A stretch of 45,528 bases of DNA from Mesotaenium endlicherianum (lineage: Eukaryota; Streptophyta; Zygnematophyceae; Zygnematales; Mesotaeniaceae), in contig WELA01001462.1 in the NCBI GenBank assembly GCA_009602735.1, positions 714,961-760,488 of the forward strand, given 5' to 3'. Below, one piece after another: positions 1 to 10,935 of the stretch. Under the pieces are notes generated by a model. The model worked only from the letters and a program-made list of their open reading frames with translations. It did no database searches and was not told where the DNA came from. A program made the position numbers and the translations under genes. Within the stretch, counting starts at the first letter, position 1. Each line of letters opens with the position of its first letter.

Positions 1-1315
1 GGGGGGGGGATGAATGAGGACAAGGTGGGGTAGGGTGTGGGCAAGGAGAGGATGAAGGGGCCTGGAGGAGGAGAGGCCCTATGAGTTTGGGGGGAGTTGA
101 GGTTGAAGGGGCTTGCGCTGTGTCTCTGGGATTTGGCTTCAGGAAGGGCAAGTCAGCTTGGTATACTGAATAGGGGCTTTTTTGTGTCATATTTTTGGGG
201 TTATATTTTGGTCAGGTCCTAGTAGGTGCAGCGTCCTAATGGCCCTTGTGCAGGTGTTTGTGGTCTTTCACTTAGGGGCCTGCACGGTGGGGCGAGTCGG
301 CTCTGCGCAAGCGGCACCCTAAATTTCGTGCAATGCCTGTGTGTCTCTCCTGTCACCTTTACAGAGTGGTGGAAGTACTACCGAATATAGTGGCTGATTT
401 CACTTGTCTCCTCTCTCTTGAGAATGGTGTTGTGCGCATGAAAGTGTCAGAAACTTGATTCATTAGAGCGATAGTCGGTGGAAAGTACTATGTGAAATAC
501 TATGTCGCAGTCAACCTAGATATGAAGCAGTGGGTCTTAGTAGGCTGCTATGAAAGTGTAGCTGTTAGTATATAAAATCAGCTTGTTGAAAAATTTGCTA
601 GCGCTTTACTCTGTTTCTGTTGACATTACGTCACTTCATTACAGTGATAAATTTTCACGCAGGTTGTCAGACTTGAGGTTGCTGACTAGCTTCAACCTTT
701 TGTGTCGCTTCAACATACTGCATGGGTTGGTTTGTCCTACTTCGATGTTCCACTTCTATCAGGTGTCAGTCTTGAGTATTCTGAAGCACCTCATCCTGAA
801 CTTGATATGAAGGTGCTTTTTAGTTTGACTATGTAGGTCACCATCAGTGCACCCTGATGCACCACCATGTATGTGTAGCGTGAAAGTGATGGCCAAACCT
901 GACTGCAATAGCTCTCTTACTTTAGATGGTGAAAGGCAAAAATGTAGTTGGAGACATGGAGTCCTAGGAGCAGGTGAAGCCTTGACAGTAATTTAAGTTG
1001 CGCAGACATGCTGGCCCACACACACAGAAGGAGACATGGACTGGCAGAATCTGTACCACGACATGCTTGTACTGGTGGCCACCATTTCTAAGCACCTCTG
1101 AACCTTTGCTCACTACACTCTGCCTAAAGAGAAATACCACAGTACTCAAAGAGTATGCAAAGTGCGATACGGGGAAGGGTTTCTATTCAAAGCTGAGTTT
1201 ACTTGACCTCTCAAAAAAAAAAATGTTACAGCTACTGTGATGACAATTATAACCACATGTGACGCAATAAAATTAGTGCAAATGGCTAATATCAAAAGGT
1301 GTAGAGTATGGCATT
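1..1315. other. no gene recognised; G-rich left edge and 3' flank of the RING gene
   Basis: No convincing coding region was found on either strand; the short open frames here have no recognisable motifs. The first 10 bases are a G run and the next 150 bases are G-rich. The right part is the 3' flank of the minus-strand RING gene. On the minus strand a TGTAA word lies at 1226-1230, 86 bases after that gene's stop codon; TGTAA is the usual poly(A) signal of chlorophyte algae, so this is a possible but unproven signal. Confidence 0.5.
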
Positions 1316-4300
1316 TCAGAATTCCAAAATACTTGCTGCTCTTAAGCACAACTCTGTGTGTTCGCCTAACTCAACTTTTGAGCCAGTTCTGAAGGCACCG
1401 CATATTGAGCACTCTAGTGTGCTTCGTGCTAAGGTTTCGCTACCATAATCCGTGCCCCCTGAGCGCTTCCTAAGTATAGATTCAAGGCGGCTTTCCTTGG
1501 GTGGCTCTGCCACGCCGTTGGGCAGATTAGCCCTCTGAAGGAGCCGTGCTTGCAGCAAGAGCTGGCCTGGGGTAGCCTCCACACCCCGGCCGTTCTCAAG
1601 TGCCGACATTACATGGGCAAGGTTGTTCATTGTGGTTATTGAACATTTAGGAGGTCCTAATGGAGGACGGTATGGCATGGGGGCTTGCCGCGTATGCATT
1701 GACCCCGACAACGCCCTTCTGTGATGACCTGCGCTATCAGAAGACGACACTGCACATGTGGACCCCTCCAGCACTGCCGGCCTAAACACAAGGTCAGGTG
1801 GCCTGTACACACAACTCAGGGCACCAAATCCAGGTGGAGGACCAACCTGCGCTGCCCGGCTGAGGGCATCCCTTCCGGGCCCAATACACATCGTGTCTCT
1901 GGTTGGAGGTGCAAATGAAGGAGAAGCTTTGCACGATGGACCAATTGGTCCCCACAAGCTAGCCCCCGTGGGCGACAGCACGCTGGAGGCAGCAGGTAGC
2001 CTAGGCAGTGCTTCCACGCAAACCCCAAGAGCAGGATGGAAGTCAGTGGTGAACATAGCGACCCCATCACTGGCCACGTCACAGACCGCATGCGATGGTC
2101 CAGCCGCTGCTGCAGTGTCTCCATGGCCAGCTTGAGGTTCGCACTCACTACTCGGCAGGAAACAACCTGTAGCAGCCGAAAGAGTACTGGGCTGGCTGGG
2201 AGTATAGGAGCCATTGATGCTGGTGCAGAGCCCCAAGTAAGAGTCGCCTGAAAAGCTCTCAGATGCCACCGAAGCATGGCACGCTGGTGGGATCCCAGAG
2301 GACGACAAGATTTGCATGCCAGATGGAGTCATTAAGAGGGCGTCTGTCCGCTGGCCTGACACTTGTGCTTTTGAGTCAACCATGTGCACACCTGCATCAG
2401 CCCTGTACCTCCACACACTCCAGCAACCCCACTCTCGCGTATAATCAGTACCTGACAAAAGCAGGACGAGGTGAGAGCCATCAAGTGCCGAAGGTCGACA
2501 CACCAGCTTTTGGGAGCTGCTTGTATGCATACATCAAGGGCATCCAGATACGACACCTTGTCCAATCATCATGTGCATCCAGATCCTTAGGACGTCAAAT
2601 CATAGCAAGTAGGATGCAGGGCATGGAGCACACGAGGAGGGACAGCAGCAAGAGGACTCACGAGGGTACAAGCATGCCACACGCCTTCGAATGCCCGTCC
2701 GAAGCCATCCTAGCCTGAGCTTGAGCTTGTGCCATCCTCACAGAGGCAACAATGGCACTTGCTTTTCTCATCTCCTCGTTGGACCACCCTTGAATATGCA
2801 GCAAATGACACCCGGGCACAGCAGATGTGGCTCCTGACGCGGGAGCTGCAACTCCACCTCCTTCGCCTCTAGCCAGACTGGGCACTGTGGGAGCAAGGCT
2901 TGGTGATTGCAATGACAATGCTGATGGCACCGTTCCGCCTTCGAGGGCCTGGGCAGAGGATGAGGGTGCTGCAGCTGTAGCCTCCAAGCCACTTTCCACG
3001 TGAGAATGATCACTGCAAGGCCTTGGTGAGCTCCCAATGTATCCCCATGGGCTGCAACCCTTCTGTCCCTTTCTAAAGCTAGGGATGGGAAAAGGAATGC
3101 TTGCCGAGCCTGAGCGTGAACCGAAATGGAATAGATCCTTGTCCAACCCACTACTCTCTGCTGAACCATTTGACGGAGTCTGACCCTGCCTTGCTTCTGT
3201 GACCTGATGATGTGGAAGAGCCTGGGAAGTAGAACAGCGCTCATGAGAACCCAGAGGAGGACCCTGTGAGCTGGTCTGAGCATCTGCTGCACCTGCCACT
3301 GCTGCTTCTCTATTACTTGCCAGCCCAGCACCGCCCCATGCAGGCCGTGAGGATGAGAACAGGCCCATAGATTCGAATTTAGTGTTGCCATTGCTTGTAT
3401 ATGCAGGATGAGAGTGGAGAGAAGAGCCGCTTGATGCAGCTTGAGGACCAGTCCACGAGGGTTTTGTCGAGGGCAGAGCAGGTGCAGAAGAAGCGGGAAA
3501 GGTAGAGGCCCATGACGCAGTTTTGGAAGCAAGTCCCTCATTGCCAGACTTGTTGGCAGATGATCGGGCCTCCTGTGCGGTACTTGAAGCAGGCAAAGTG
3601 GAAGCTGAGGACTGGGGAAGCTCTGGAAAAGACGAATATGAGGGTGCACCACTAGGCCTGTCCAAGGGGGAGACATGAGCGGATCTGGTGGGCGCTGCAG
3701 CTGAAGCAGTCTGTGGTTCCCCATATGGAGTGCGGCAGCTTGGGCACAGCCCGTTGAGTTCCAGTTTGACGCGCTCATAGCAGAAGAGGCACACTCGGTA
3801 TCTGCACATGCAAATTAAAGCAAGCCTATTTAAGCAGCCCCTTTCCTTACTCTCAGCAGCCTTGACTCTGTCTCAGTGCACCAACGGTGTGTGATGGCAC
3901 TTCAGCCCTCATGCATGATTAAGCCTCCAAGTATGTCCAACAAAGAGGCAGGAGGCATAGAACCAGACTGACTAGCTGAAGTCTATGTATCCCCCATGCA
4001 CATCAGTGACCACTTCCAAGATAACAGCTTCAACGCAAATAGGGTCACAAAGTTGATACACCCCAAGACCTTTTAGAAGTTTCTACACTCTTCTATTCCT
4101 AGGGTCGAGACGGTTTTGACGAAGCAAAGTGCACAGCTAAGGGGGAACCAAGTAAACTACACTTCCTTCTAGACAATAAGGTAATAAATAATTTAGTCCC
4201 CGTAACCTGGAAAGTCAAATATGTCACGATGGAAGGCCTTTTAGCTGGTGAGTTGTGAAGAATGCATAATTTAATAGCAAGACATGTCCAGGCTAGCCTG

Positions 4301-4864
4301 CTTAAAGTGATACACAACAACCGCACCCTTCATCCATCACAATTATCAACTGTACCTGGAGTTATATGGCATAGATGGCACTCGCTACCCTACCCCTTAA
4401 GAACCACGGAGTCCGACACATGGATTACCAGATTACCATATCAACATATACATACTTAAGGATTTCACATAAAGAAGGAAGAGTTGGAAGCAACTCATTG
4501 CCTGCCACCATGAAGTCAAATAAGCCCTACAAATGAGCAACACTAGCTACATGTTAAATACTGAGTTCCAGATCATTCAGAAATAAAAACATAGGGAGGG
4601 ATAATAGATGAAGGAGGAAACACTTGCTCTTTGAACTGCAACACAAAGGATAAGACTAACTCACCCACATGGACAAGGACAAAAAAGCTCATCAGTCTCA
4701 TCCAAAGGTTCAATACAGAGAGGACATGTGGGTTCTTCCTCCTCGCCTTCATAGTTTGCTGCACTTGTAAAGTCAGTCCCCAGGCTCCCATCGCCAACTG
4801 CCGATCGGTAGGAGGTGCGAGTACCAGAGCTTGTTGCATGTCCACCACCGCGGCGGCCACGCAT
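1316..4864 (-). CDS. NOT4-type RING finger protein, probable E3 ubiquitin ligase (3 coding exons)
   Basis: Coding exons read on the minus strand: 4864-4665 (exon edge at 4884), 3801-2662 and 2516-1316, about 846 aa. Both introns are GT-AG and the phases match (TGT GG|A and TC|C). The N-terminal RING (residues 47-89) runs from CPLC through CPCG and CLFC to CPSC. Its spacing C-x2-C-x13-C-x-C-x4-C-x2-C-x11-C-x2-C is the C4C4 pattern of CNOT4/Not4, the ubiquitin ligase of the CCR4-NOT complex. No RRM follows the RING, unlike animal and yeast Not4. The text resembles an RRM-less plant RING class. About 700 residues of Ser/Pro/Ala-rich, probably disordered sequence come next. The C terminus has a C-x2-C-x13-H-x3-C cluster (CSIC...HTELC) that could bind zinc. 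The first Met at 4864 was chosen because the frame is open upstream only to a good acceptor (TTTGTGGCAG|G) at 4885; a 5' exon upstream is therefore likely. Confidence 0.85.
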
Positions 4865-4884
4865 TGTGCAGCTTGTGCCACGGC

Positions 4885-5970
4885 CTGCCACAAACATTTC
4901 ACAACATTTTCTCAATTGCCATACTCAAACCCAAAGCTATTTAGCATCGCCCACAGGACTGTCAGGCAGCCGCACAGTGCTGGTATGAAACTAGTCTGAC
5001 CATTCAAACACCATTGCAGTGCGAGAACATAGACTGTCAGAAGTTCACCCCAAGGTCATCGCGAATAGCGTTTGCAGGACCAAGTTCTATGAGCATATGG
5101 TACCTGAGGTCCCAACTTGCTACACGTAGGTGATATGAGTATGCCAACATTTCCTCAGGCATCGGATTGCACCATATGGTGTTCTAAAAAACACAAGAAA
5201 TACTATGCCGATCGGTACAAGAACGAAGTAATCCAACGCGAGAGACGACAACATACTTCCTAAATTCCCGGCCCGGACTAGTGCCACAAAACCATCATAC
5301 TATTCATAAAGAGGCAATCATCATCATGAGCTTACCTTTACGGCAAGTATAGCTAGCTCTTGCCAATATTCTTAGTTAAAAGAGGTTTGTAAACGAGTCT
5401 GAGTGGTCCCGGTCTACTCTAGCTCGGGGGATTTCTGGCGGGCCCGCTCCCCTGCGCTCCCCAGATGACCGCAGCGCTTGAAGCAGCTTGAAGAGTAATC
5501 GTTTGGTCATAAGGCGCTGGGCTCATAAATGGTGCCAAGTTGGTGCCTTGGTCAAGAATGAAGCCGACTCGCATGTAGTAAACCTCCTTACACTTTTAGT
5601 CGATGAAAAGTGTCACGGACTGTCGACGTTGGTACTTCCAACGTCAACTCACGAGTGAGTTGTCGTTCGGCCCCAACGACGATGCCCAAGGTTACCACCA
5701 CCTGCACACAGTCCACTAGTAGTAGTGTATTATGGTCGCACAGGTAGAAAATTGCTCCCCTTGTACTGCACAGCGAGGATTGCTTGTAGTTGATACCGTA
5801 AAGACAAAAGGATATGCGTGATACTATTGTAAGAATTATTGTGAGCCCCCACGCCTTGTTGCTCTCACGCCTGGAAACAATTTGTACCCTCGGAAGTGTG
5901 CAAAAAGTGCCCGACAATGTGAACTTTGTCTGGAATAGCTTTTCAATTCTGAGTCGAAAAGCAATGAGTA
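4885..5970. other. divergent intergenic region / 5' flanks
   Basis: This stretch separates the minus-strand RING gene from the plus-strand acyltransferase gene. It probably holds both promoters and at least one 5' non-coding exon of the RING gene. A GC-rich block lies at about 5408-5462. No conserved protein, RNA gene or repeat was recognised; the small open frames look random. Confidence 0.45.
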
Positions 5971-8821
5971 ATGGCTTTTGGTGTCATTGGAGGTCTGTAT
6001 ACCGGGTTCCATGCGCTTGCTTTCAGTAAAGAGATAATTTTACCTTCCCGTATCAGGCACGTCGATACTGGTATATATAGGAGGGGAAGAAGGTCATTTG
6101 CGACCAGCTGCAGAAATCATATCTCAAGCCATCCTTTATCTAGCAGTACAACATTCGGCATTCTTCCTTGTTATCAAGATCGTCTGAGGAAAAAGTGGAG
6201 AGGAAGGCATTATGGTCAGCAGAGACTTGCTCAGTGTTCCTCGTGTCTGCGGGCAAGTGTTGAATGCTTGTCAAATGTAGATGAAGAATTGTCTTCCAAT
6301 GCAGGTGACATAGAACAGACTGGTTCGTCTCTTGAAAGTGGTCAGGACGCGTCTAAGCAGGATAGCATTTGCAATGCACGAGGCATGCCTAGTGAGAGAG
6401 AGAATAGTTGCTCAGGCGGTGACGACTCAAGCTCCTGCGATCAAACAACATCAGCAGCATGGGAGAAGAGTACAAAGGTCAAGAGAAGGAAAGGCCAGAA
6501 TGATGAAGTCGGCAAGGAGGGTTTGATTGTGGATGGTATGCACATTGGGAGATCGACCATTTTGGAGAGACTGTTCTGGCAGTTTGGCAAGTGGCTATAC
6601 AGGACTTGGTTTGCACAGGTGGTGTATTTAGACCCTTTTGAGTCAGCTTTCACTCAGTCCACGTTGATAGCGCTACTCGCTAAGGCATTGAAAAGAACTG
6701 ATAGAGCAGCTCGAAGCTTTGGTAAAAATGTCAATGTTTCAGCTGATAGAACAACATACAAAATACTGCATTTCGCTCGGTTGTCCGGTGTACTACTGGG
6801 TGCTTACATGCAGTAATATGTGGGCGGGCACATGGCTCAGTTTCAGAAGTGGATTGGTCCTGAGCCAGCAGGCCACTCCATGTGCATTGAGAAGGCGAGC
6901 TTCCTCGTTGCGTTGGATGAGCACTTGCTTCATGATTAGGTTAGTGTGTAATAGAGCACGATGTAGTATCTGACCTGAAGAGGGCTGGTCAACATACTCA
7001 GGAAATCACAGGGATGGAGAATCTCCCTCTCCGAAGCGGCGCTTTCCTCTTGGCATCAAACCACTCAGTAAGTCTCTTCGCACACCAGAAGACAAAATAT
7101 GGGCACTTAATTGTCACAAAGATAGTTGCCACACATCAGTGACTTATTTTTACCGGTGCTTCTTCCACTGGCAATATGAAGGAAAGCTCCTCAATGTAAG
7201 TTTGGTTATAACTTGATAGTATCAAGTGTGATGTGGCTATAACGTGAGGCAAATCTTCATCTGAATGGCAGAGCCACCTGGACTGTGGAGCAATTTATGT
7301 AGCCGCATGGGCGGGAGGGGTGAAGAAAGTGTTTGCACTAGGAGCCAGAGACTATTTTTTTTGCCATCCCTTCAAGGTGAGTATGCCTCGCGTAACCTAG
7401 ACAATCATTGAGGAAATCAATTTCAGGTGCAAGACGTGGACGCCTAGCCCGGATATCAACCTTCCTCAAAAGAAACATCTATTAAATTAGTTGTCCTGGG
7501 GTAGTCTGGAGGAGGGGTTCATGGAAATACTTCGACGCAGAAAGCTGTTGATTGTGGTTGCAGGCGTGGTTTGTGACACAGCTGATGCGTGTCATCCCAT
7601 TCAACCGCCGAGGCTTCTCTCAGCGTGAGGTTTGACTCAGTTCTCGCAAATCTTTTAGTGATAGTCATAGTCTAGGCCTCGCGGCATGCCTCAGGGGTGA
7701 TGAGGTATGCTGAGAACTGTACTCATCCTGGTATTTCTGCATATACTCTTCCTGCATCCAATTTTTGAGATGGTTCATGAAGTTTCCAATGTTGCAGGTT
7801 CAGATGCTAGAGCTCATAAAGGATAATAGCAGCCCTTCAACTCCGGCAGCAATCTTACTCTTTCCCGAAGGCACGAGGTCCAAAGATGGCTCCTTGCAGC
7901 ACTTCAAAGCAGGGGTTGGGTTTCTGGCGCAAAAGCTTGACATGCCTGTGGTACCAGTCTGTGTCAAGGTGTGCTCTCATCTCTCTTTCCTCTCCTTGTT
8001 GGTTAGTTTGAAGTGAGTATTCACACGGTGGATATGTTACTTGATTCTAAGAGGTCACAATACCTTTATTTCCTAAAGTTTGTATGTTGCAGAATCCTTA
8101 TGATTTGGCTAGTGAGCATGTTGTGAGCAATGTCACAGGTGGCTCGTGGCTGGCTTCATTTTTGTGCAGTTAGGGGCCATTCACAATCTGCTGTGCTCCG
8201 CACACGTTATATATGTCAAGCTAATAAGAGCCGAACATTGGGCCCTTGGTGGTGCAGGGAACGATACACTGTTTGCCAAAGGGACGCACCATACCTCAAC
8301 GTCATAGGATAAAGGTTTCATTTGGGCCGGCCTTGCATATATCAGAATATGTTCGGGATGCAGCAGTGGGCAACGAGGTCTCCTCGGTAGCCAAGGCAGC
8401 AGAGCTTGAGCCTTCTGTATATCGTGCAACACAGAAAAAATTCACTGAAGACCTGAAGGGTAGCATTGCAGATATGCTAGGAAGTCACGGCAAACGGCCG
8501 ATGAGGCGGGTAGCGGAGGACCATCACCGGGCTATTACTGACAGGTTGGGCGGTGGGAAACCTTGGAGGTTATTGGGATGGCTTGGATACTGGGTACCTT
8601 TGGCAGGTGTGATTGTGACAGCCCTCTTCATGGCTGGTCTGCAGTCGTGGAACGCTGGTGTAGGGAGGAGAGGCTATGCAATGTCAGCGTCAGTTTTCAG
8701 CACCATGGGGGGTGCTTCAGGCCTCCAAAGACTTCTAAGTAGTGCGGTCATGGTCGTCTTGTGTCGGGCTCTTGTGCAGTGGGCCTGGCCTATTCTTGTC
8801 ATGGCTCCATCAGAGGAGTAG
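5971..8821 (+). CDS. PlsC-family glycerolipid acyltransferase, membrane-bound (6 exons)
   Basis: Exons: 5971-6618, 7002-7067, 7272-7376, 7564-7629, 7798-7968 and 8258-8821, about 539 aa. All introns are GT-AG and all junctions are phase 0. The four acyltransferase motifs are present: NHSSHLD (H237-x4-D242, catalytic, formed across an intron), PFNRRG (286-290), FPEGTRS (317-323, phosphate binding) and PVVPV (345-349). The family transfers acyl groups to lysophosphatidate or related glycerolipids at membranes. The domain starts with EITGMENLP and ends near KVSFGPAL. A basic, Ser-rich N-terminal extension of about 210 residues has no homology I can name and may include a plastid transit peptide. 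Two hydrophobic segments (about 457-480 and 510-534) suggest C-terminal membrane anchoring. The ATG at 5971 directly follows an in-frame TGA, so it is the first possible start unless an upstream exon exists. The substrate (LPA or other) cannot be told from sequence alone. Confidence 0.87.
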
Positions 8822-9125
8822 GGCAAAGGGAAGTTGCTAGATGGGTCGCTGTTTTCTTGTTGCTCATTTACGACTCGATGTTTATGTCTCTTGAGGGTCA
8901 GACCAAAACACCATTTGTAGTGCAGCACAGTCGGTATTGCTTGCTTACTGTGCTGTTCACTTTGTCTTAGGAATTTATGATGACCTAAAGCTGGTTGTGA
9001 AGGTGATTATTTTTACCATATTCTGCTCCTGTTCTTGCTCGTGGCCATTACTAGGTGTGCCTTCCAATTTTGTCTATGGACCGTGAACAGGACTGATTTC
9101 TCCTCTGCACATTGAAAATTGAAGG
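8822..9125. other. 3' flank of the acyltransferase gene
   Basis: This is non-coding and lies between the acyltransferase stop codon and the outer B2 repeat of retrotransposon copy A. No terminator or poly(A) signal could be assigned. Confidence 0.4.
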
Positions 9126-9755
9126 TTTGACAATTTGTGTTCAAATTGCCTGATTTCGAAAGAAAGAAGGTGATATTAGAAAGTATAGGAGTAGTAGTAA
9201 GCAACTAATTGCGCGTCATCTGTTCTTGTCTAGTCCTTTCCTACATGCTGCTACGCTTATCTGTACTTGACTAATCGATAACAATACAAAGAGGTCAAAA
9301 ACAACTATATTCCAACTCCTAACCAACACTAAGGATTGGCAGCTGCATTCTTGCTCTGTTGAAGTTGTTTGTCGAATCGCCGCCGTTGGTTACTACTAAT
9401 CGACAAAACATATTGTAACACTAACAAACAACAAACACCCAATCGTGCATGGCGAAGACTATTGCTGGCACCAACTTCGTTGCCCGCCTCGTGCCTCTCC
9501 CAATGGATTGGAGGGTTAGAGGGTGGGGTGGTGGGTATGTGTAGCAACTACCTTCTTGCTGCAATGAGGCTTCTTTGCAACAAGAAGCCTTACGAGGGTT
9601 TCGTTTGTCGATGAGACACAACACGTGTGAAATTGATCAAATTTGAACACTTGTGAAATGTCGCAAACCTTCAATTTGACAATTTGTGTCCAAATTGCCT
9701 GATTTCGAAAGAAAGAAGGTGATATTAGAAAGAATAGTAGGAGTACTAGTATGCA
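9126..9755 (-). repeat. 3' terminal repeat complex B1-A2-B2 of copy A
   Basis: B1 (9755-9670) and B2 (9202-9126) share the run that reads TCACCTTCTTTCTTTCGAAA in element orientation, followed by the AATTTG...CAAATTGTCAAA end. A2 (9668-9533) repeats the 5' terminal A1 at 15051-15180. Between A2 and B2 lies about 330 bp of unique 3' sequence. The B1/A2 junction keeps only one arm of the terminal palindrome (about 9654-9669); the other arm is missing. Confidence 0.75.
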
Positions 9756-9858
9756 ATATTAATAGCGTACAAGGTACTTCTAGGCTAGTCTAGTGGTTAG
9801 CGTAGAAGTTGGGTCTCATCCAAGTAGCGGCCCCTACGGGTCGTACTACATGGTATTG

Positions 9859-10927
9859 CTACTTGCGTCTAAAAGCGGCTAGAATTTGCTCTTGGTCATA
9901 GGGAGCATCGCTAGCATCGTCAGGGATGGCTATGGTGCGGGCAGCGGATGCCAGTGACTGCTGCAGGTGAAGCACGTATGGCTCTTTTCCTCGAGCAGAT
10001 TTCCATCTGCCCATAGTTTGGGCTACGGTATCTGGGACGCCCAAGTTGGCAGCTGCTGTGGCAGCTCCCATTCGCAAGGAGTGCGTACCCATGTTCTGTG
10101 TAAGGCCTACCGATGCAAATAGTTCCTTGCACCACTTATTCACAGTGACGTGTGAGGCGGGCTGAAGAGAAGGTCTGCCAGATGCCTGTATGTGCCGAAT
10201 TAGAGGTCCATCGAGAGCATACTCTGGTATCTCCGCCACTAACCTACACAACATTTTTACCGGGCACCACTTGGAGTTGCTTGCGTGAAGGGCACCCCAT
10301 CGCCCTCACCAATTTGGTCCGTCTTAGAGGACGGGAGGTGCAAGTAAATGGCTGTGATGTTTGGACCACCCGTGATGTCGAGATCCTGAATTCTGGTTTT
10401 GGCCAGATCTGAGTATCGCAGACAAGCACTATACATGAGCATCATCGCGGCCACCTTCATGAGCGATGCGGCGGTGGCACCTGGCCCTGCGTGCTTTTCA
10501 AAAATCGCAGTGAGGGTGCAGGGTGCGACCGGCATCATGGTGTGCTTGGGTCTGGGCAGCAACCTTTGCGCTGCTTTTCTANCCTGGGCAGCAACCTTTG
10601 CGCTGCTATTCTAAGGGTACTGATTTTGTCGTGCAATGTGGGGCTAGGTAGCTCCGCTAGTCGATGCACGCAAAAGATTGCAGCCGATGACAAATGATAT
10701 GTAGACCAGGTGACACGCTCCTGGATGAGGTACAAGCAGTAGAGCCTGATCACCTCGACTGACGCCGGAAGATCCTGCAACTTATGCATATCGCACCACC
10801 GTTGAAAACGCATCCAGTAAGTGTTGTAAGTACGCAGACTGGTAGGCGCGATAGTGTGGAGCAACACGTCCACGCTCGTGGCTTCCAAGGCTTGTAAGGC
10901 CGGATTTTTGAAAAGTCGATATTCTGC
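9859..10927 (-). pseudogene. tyrosine recombinase of copy A (frameshifted)
   Basis: The YR is expected to integrate the circular cDNA of the element. The SAM-like core-binding part is near 10880-10790 (TIAPTSLRTYNTYW). Catalytic box I is seen as SACLRYSDL (Arg present). Box II is THSLR (His and Arg) with a downstream Trp and PYVLH holding the nucleophile Tyr. The frame breaks just before CPVKML: the upstream frame ends in a TAA after PSGAR, and the recombinase continues in another frame. Compared with copy D one base is missing here, and copy B has the same lesion. A single N at 10582 sits between two copies of a 30-bp sequence, which adds another artificial break. Confidence 0.8.
10552..10613. 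other. single-N assembly join with duplicated 30-bp flank
   Basis: The sequence from CTGGGCAGC to TTCTA occurs on both sides of the N at 10582 (10552-10581 and 10584-10613), while the matching place in copy B (about 34100-34130) has it once. This is what an unmerged contig overlap would look like. Confidence 0.75.
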
Positions 10928-10935
10928 TCAACACC

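Noticed and set aside
1758..2135. Plus-strand open frame of 125 codons inside the RING gene
   Set aside because: Antisense shadow of the Ser/Pro-rich coding exon; no motif and no conserved start.
6719..6973. Open frame overlapping the end of acyltransferase exon 1
   Set aside because: It lies in the first intron once the FAQ|EITG junction is used; no family motif in any frame.
8093..8138. Possible 46-nt exon in the acyltransferase gene (NPYDLASEHVV...)
   Set aside because: It has an acceptor and a weak donor, but 46 nt would break the frame, and VCVK joins directly to GTIHCLPKG as the family requires.
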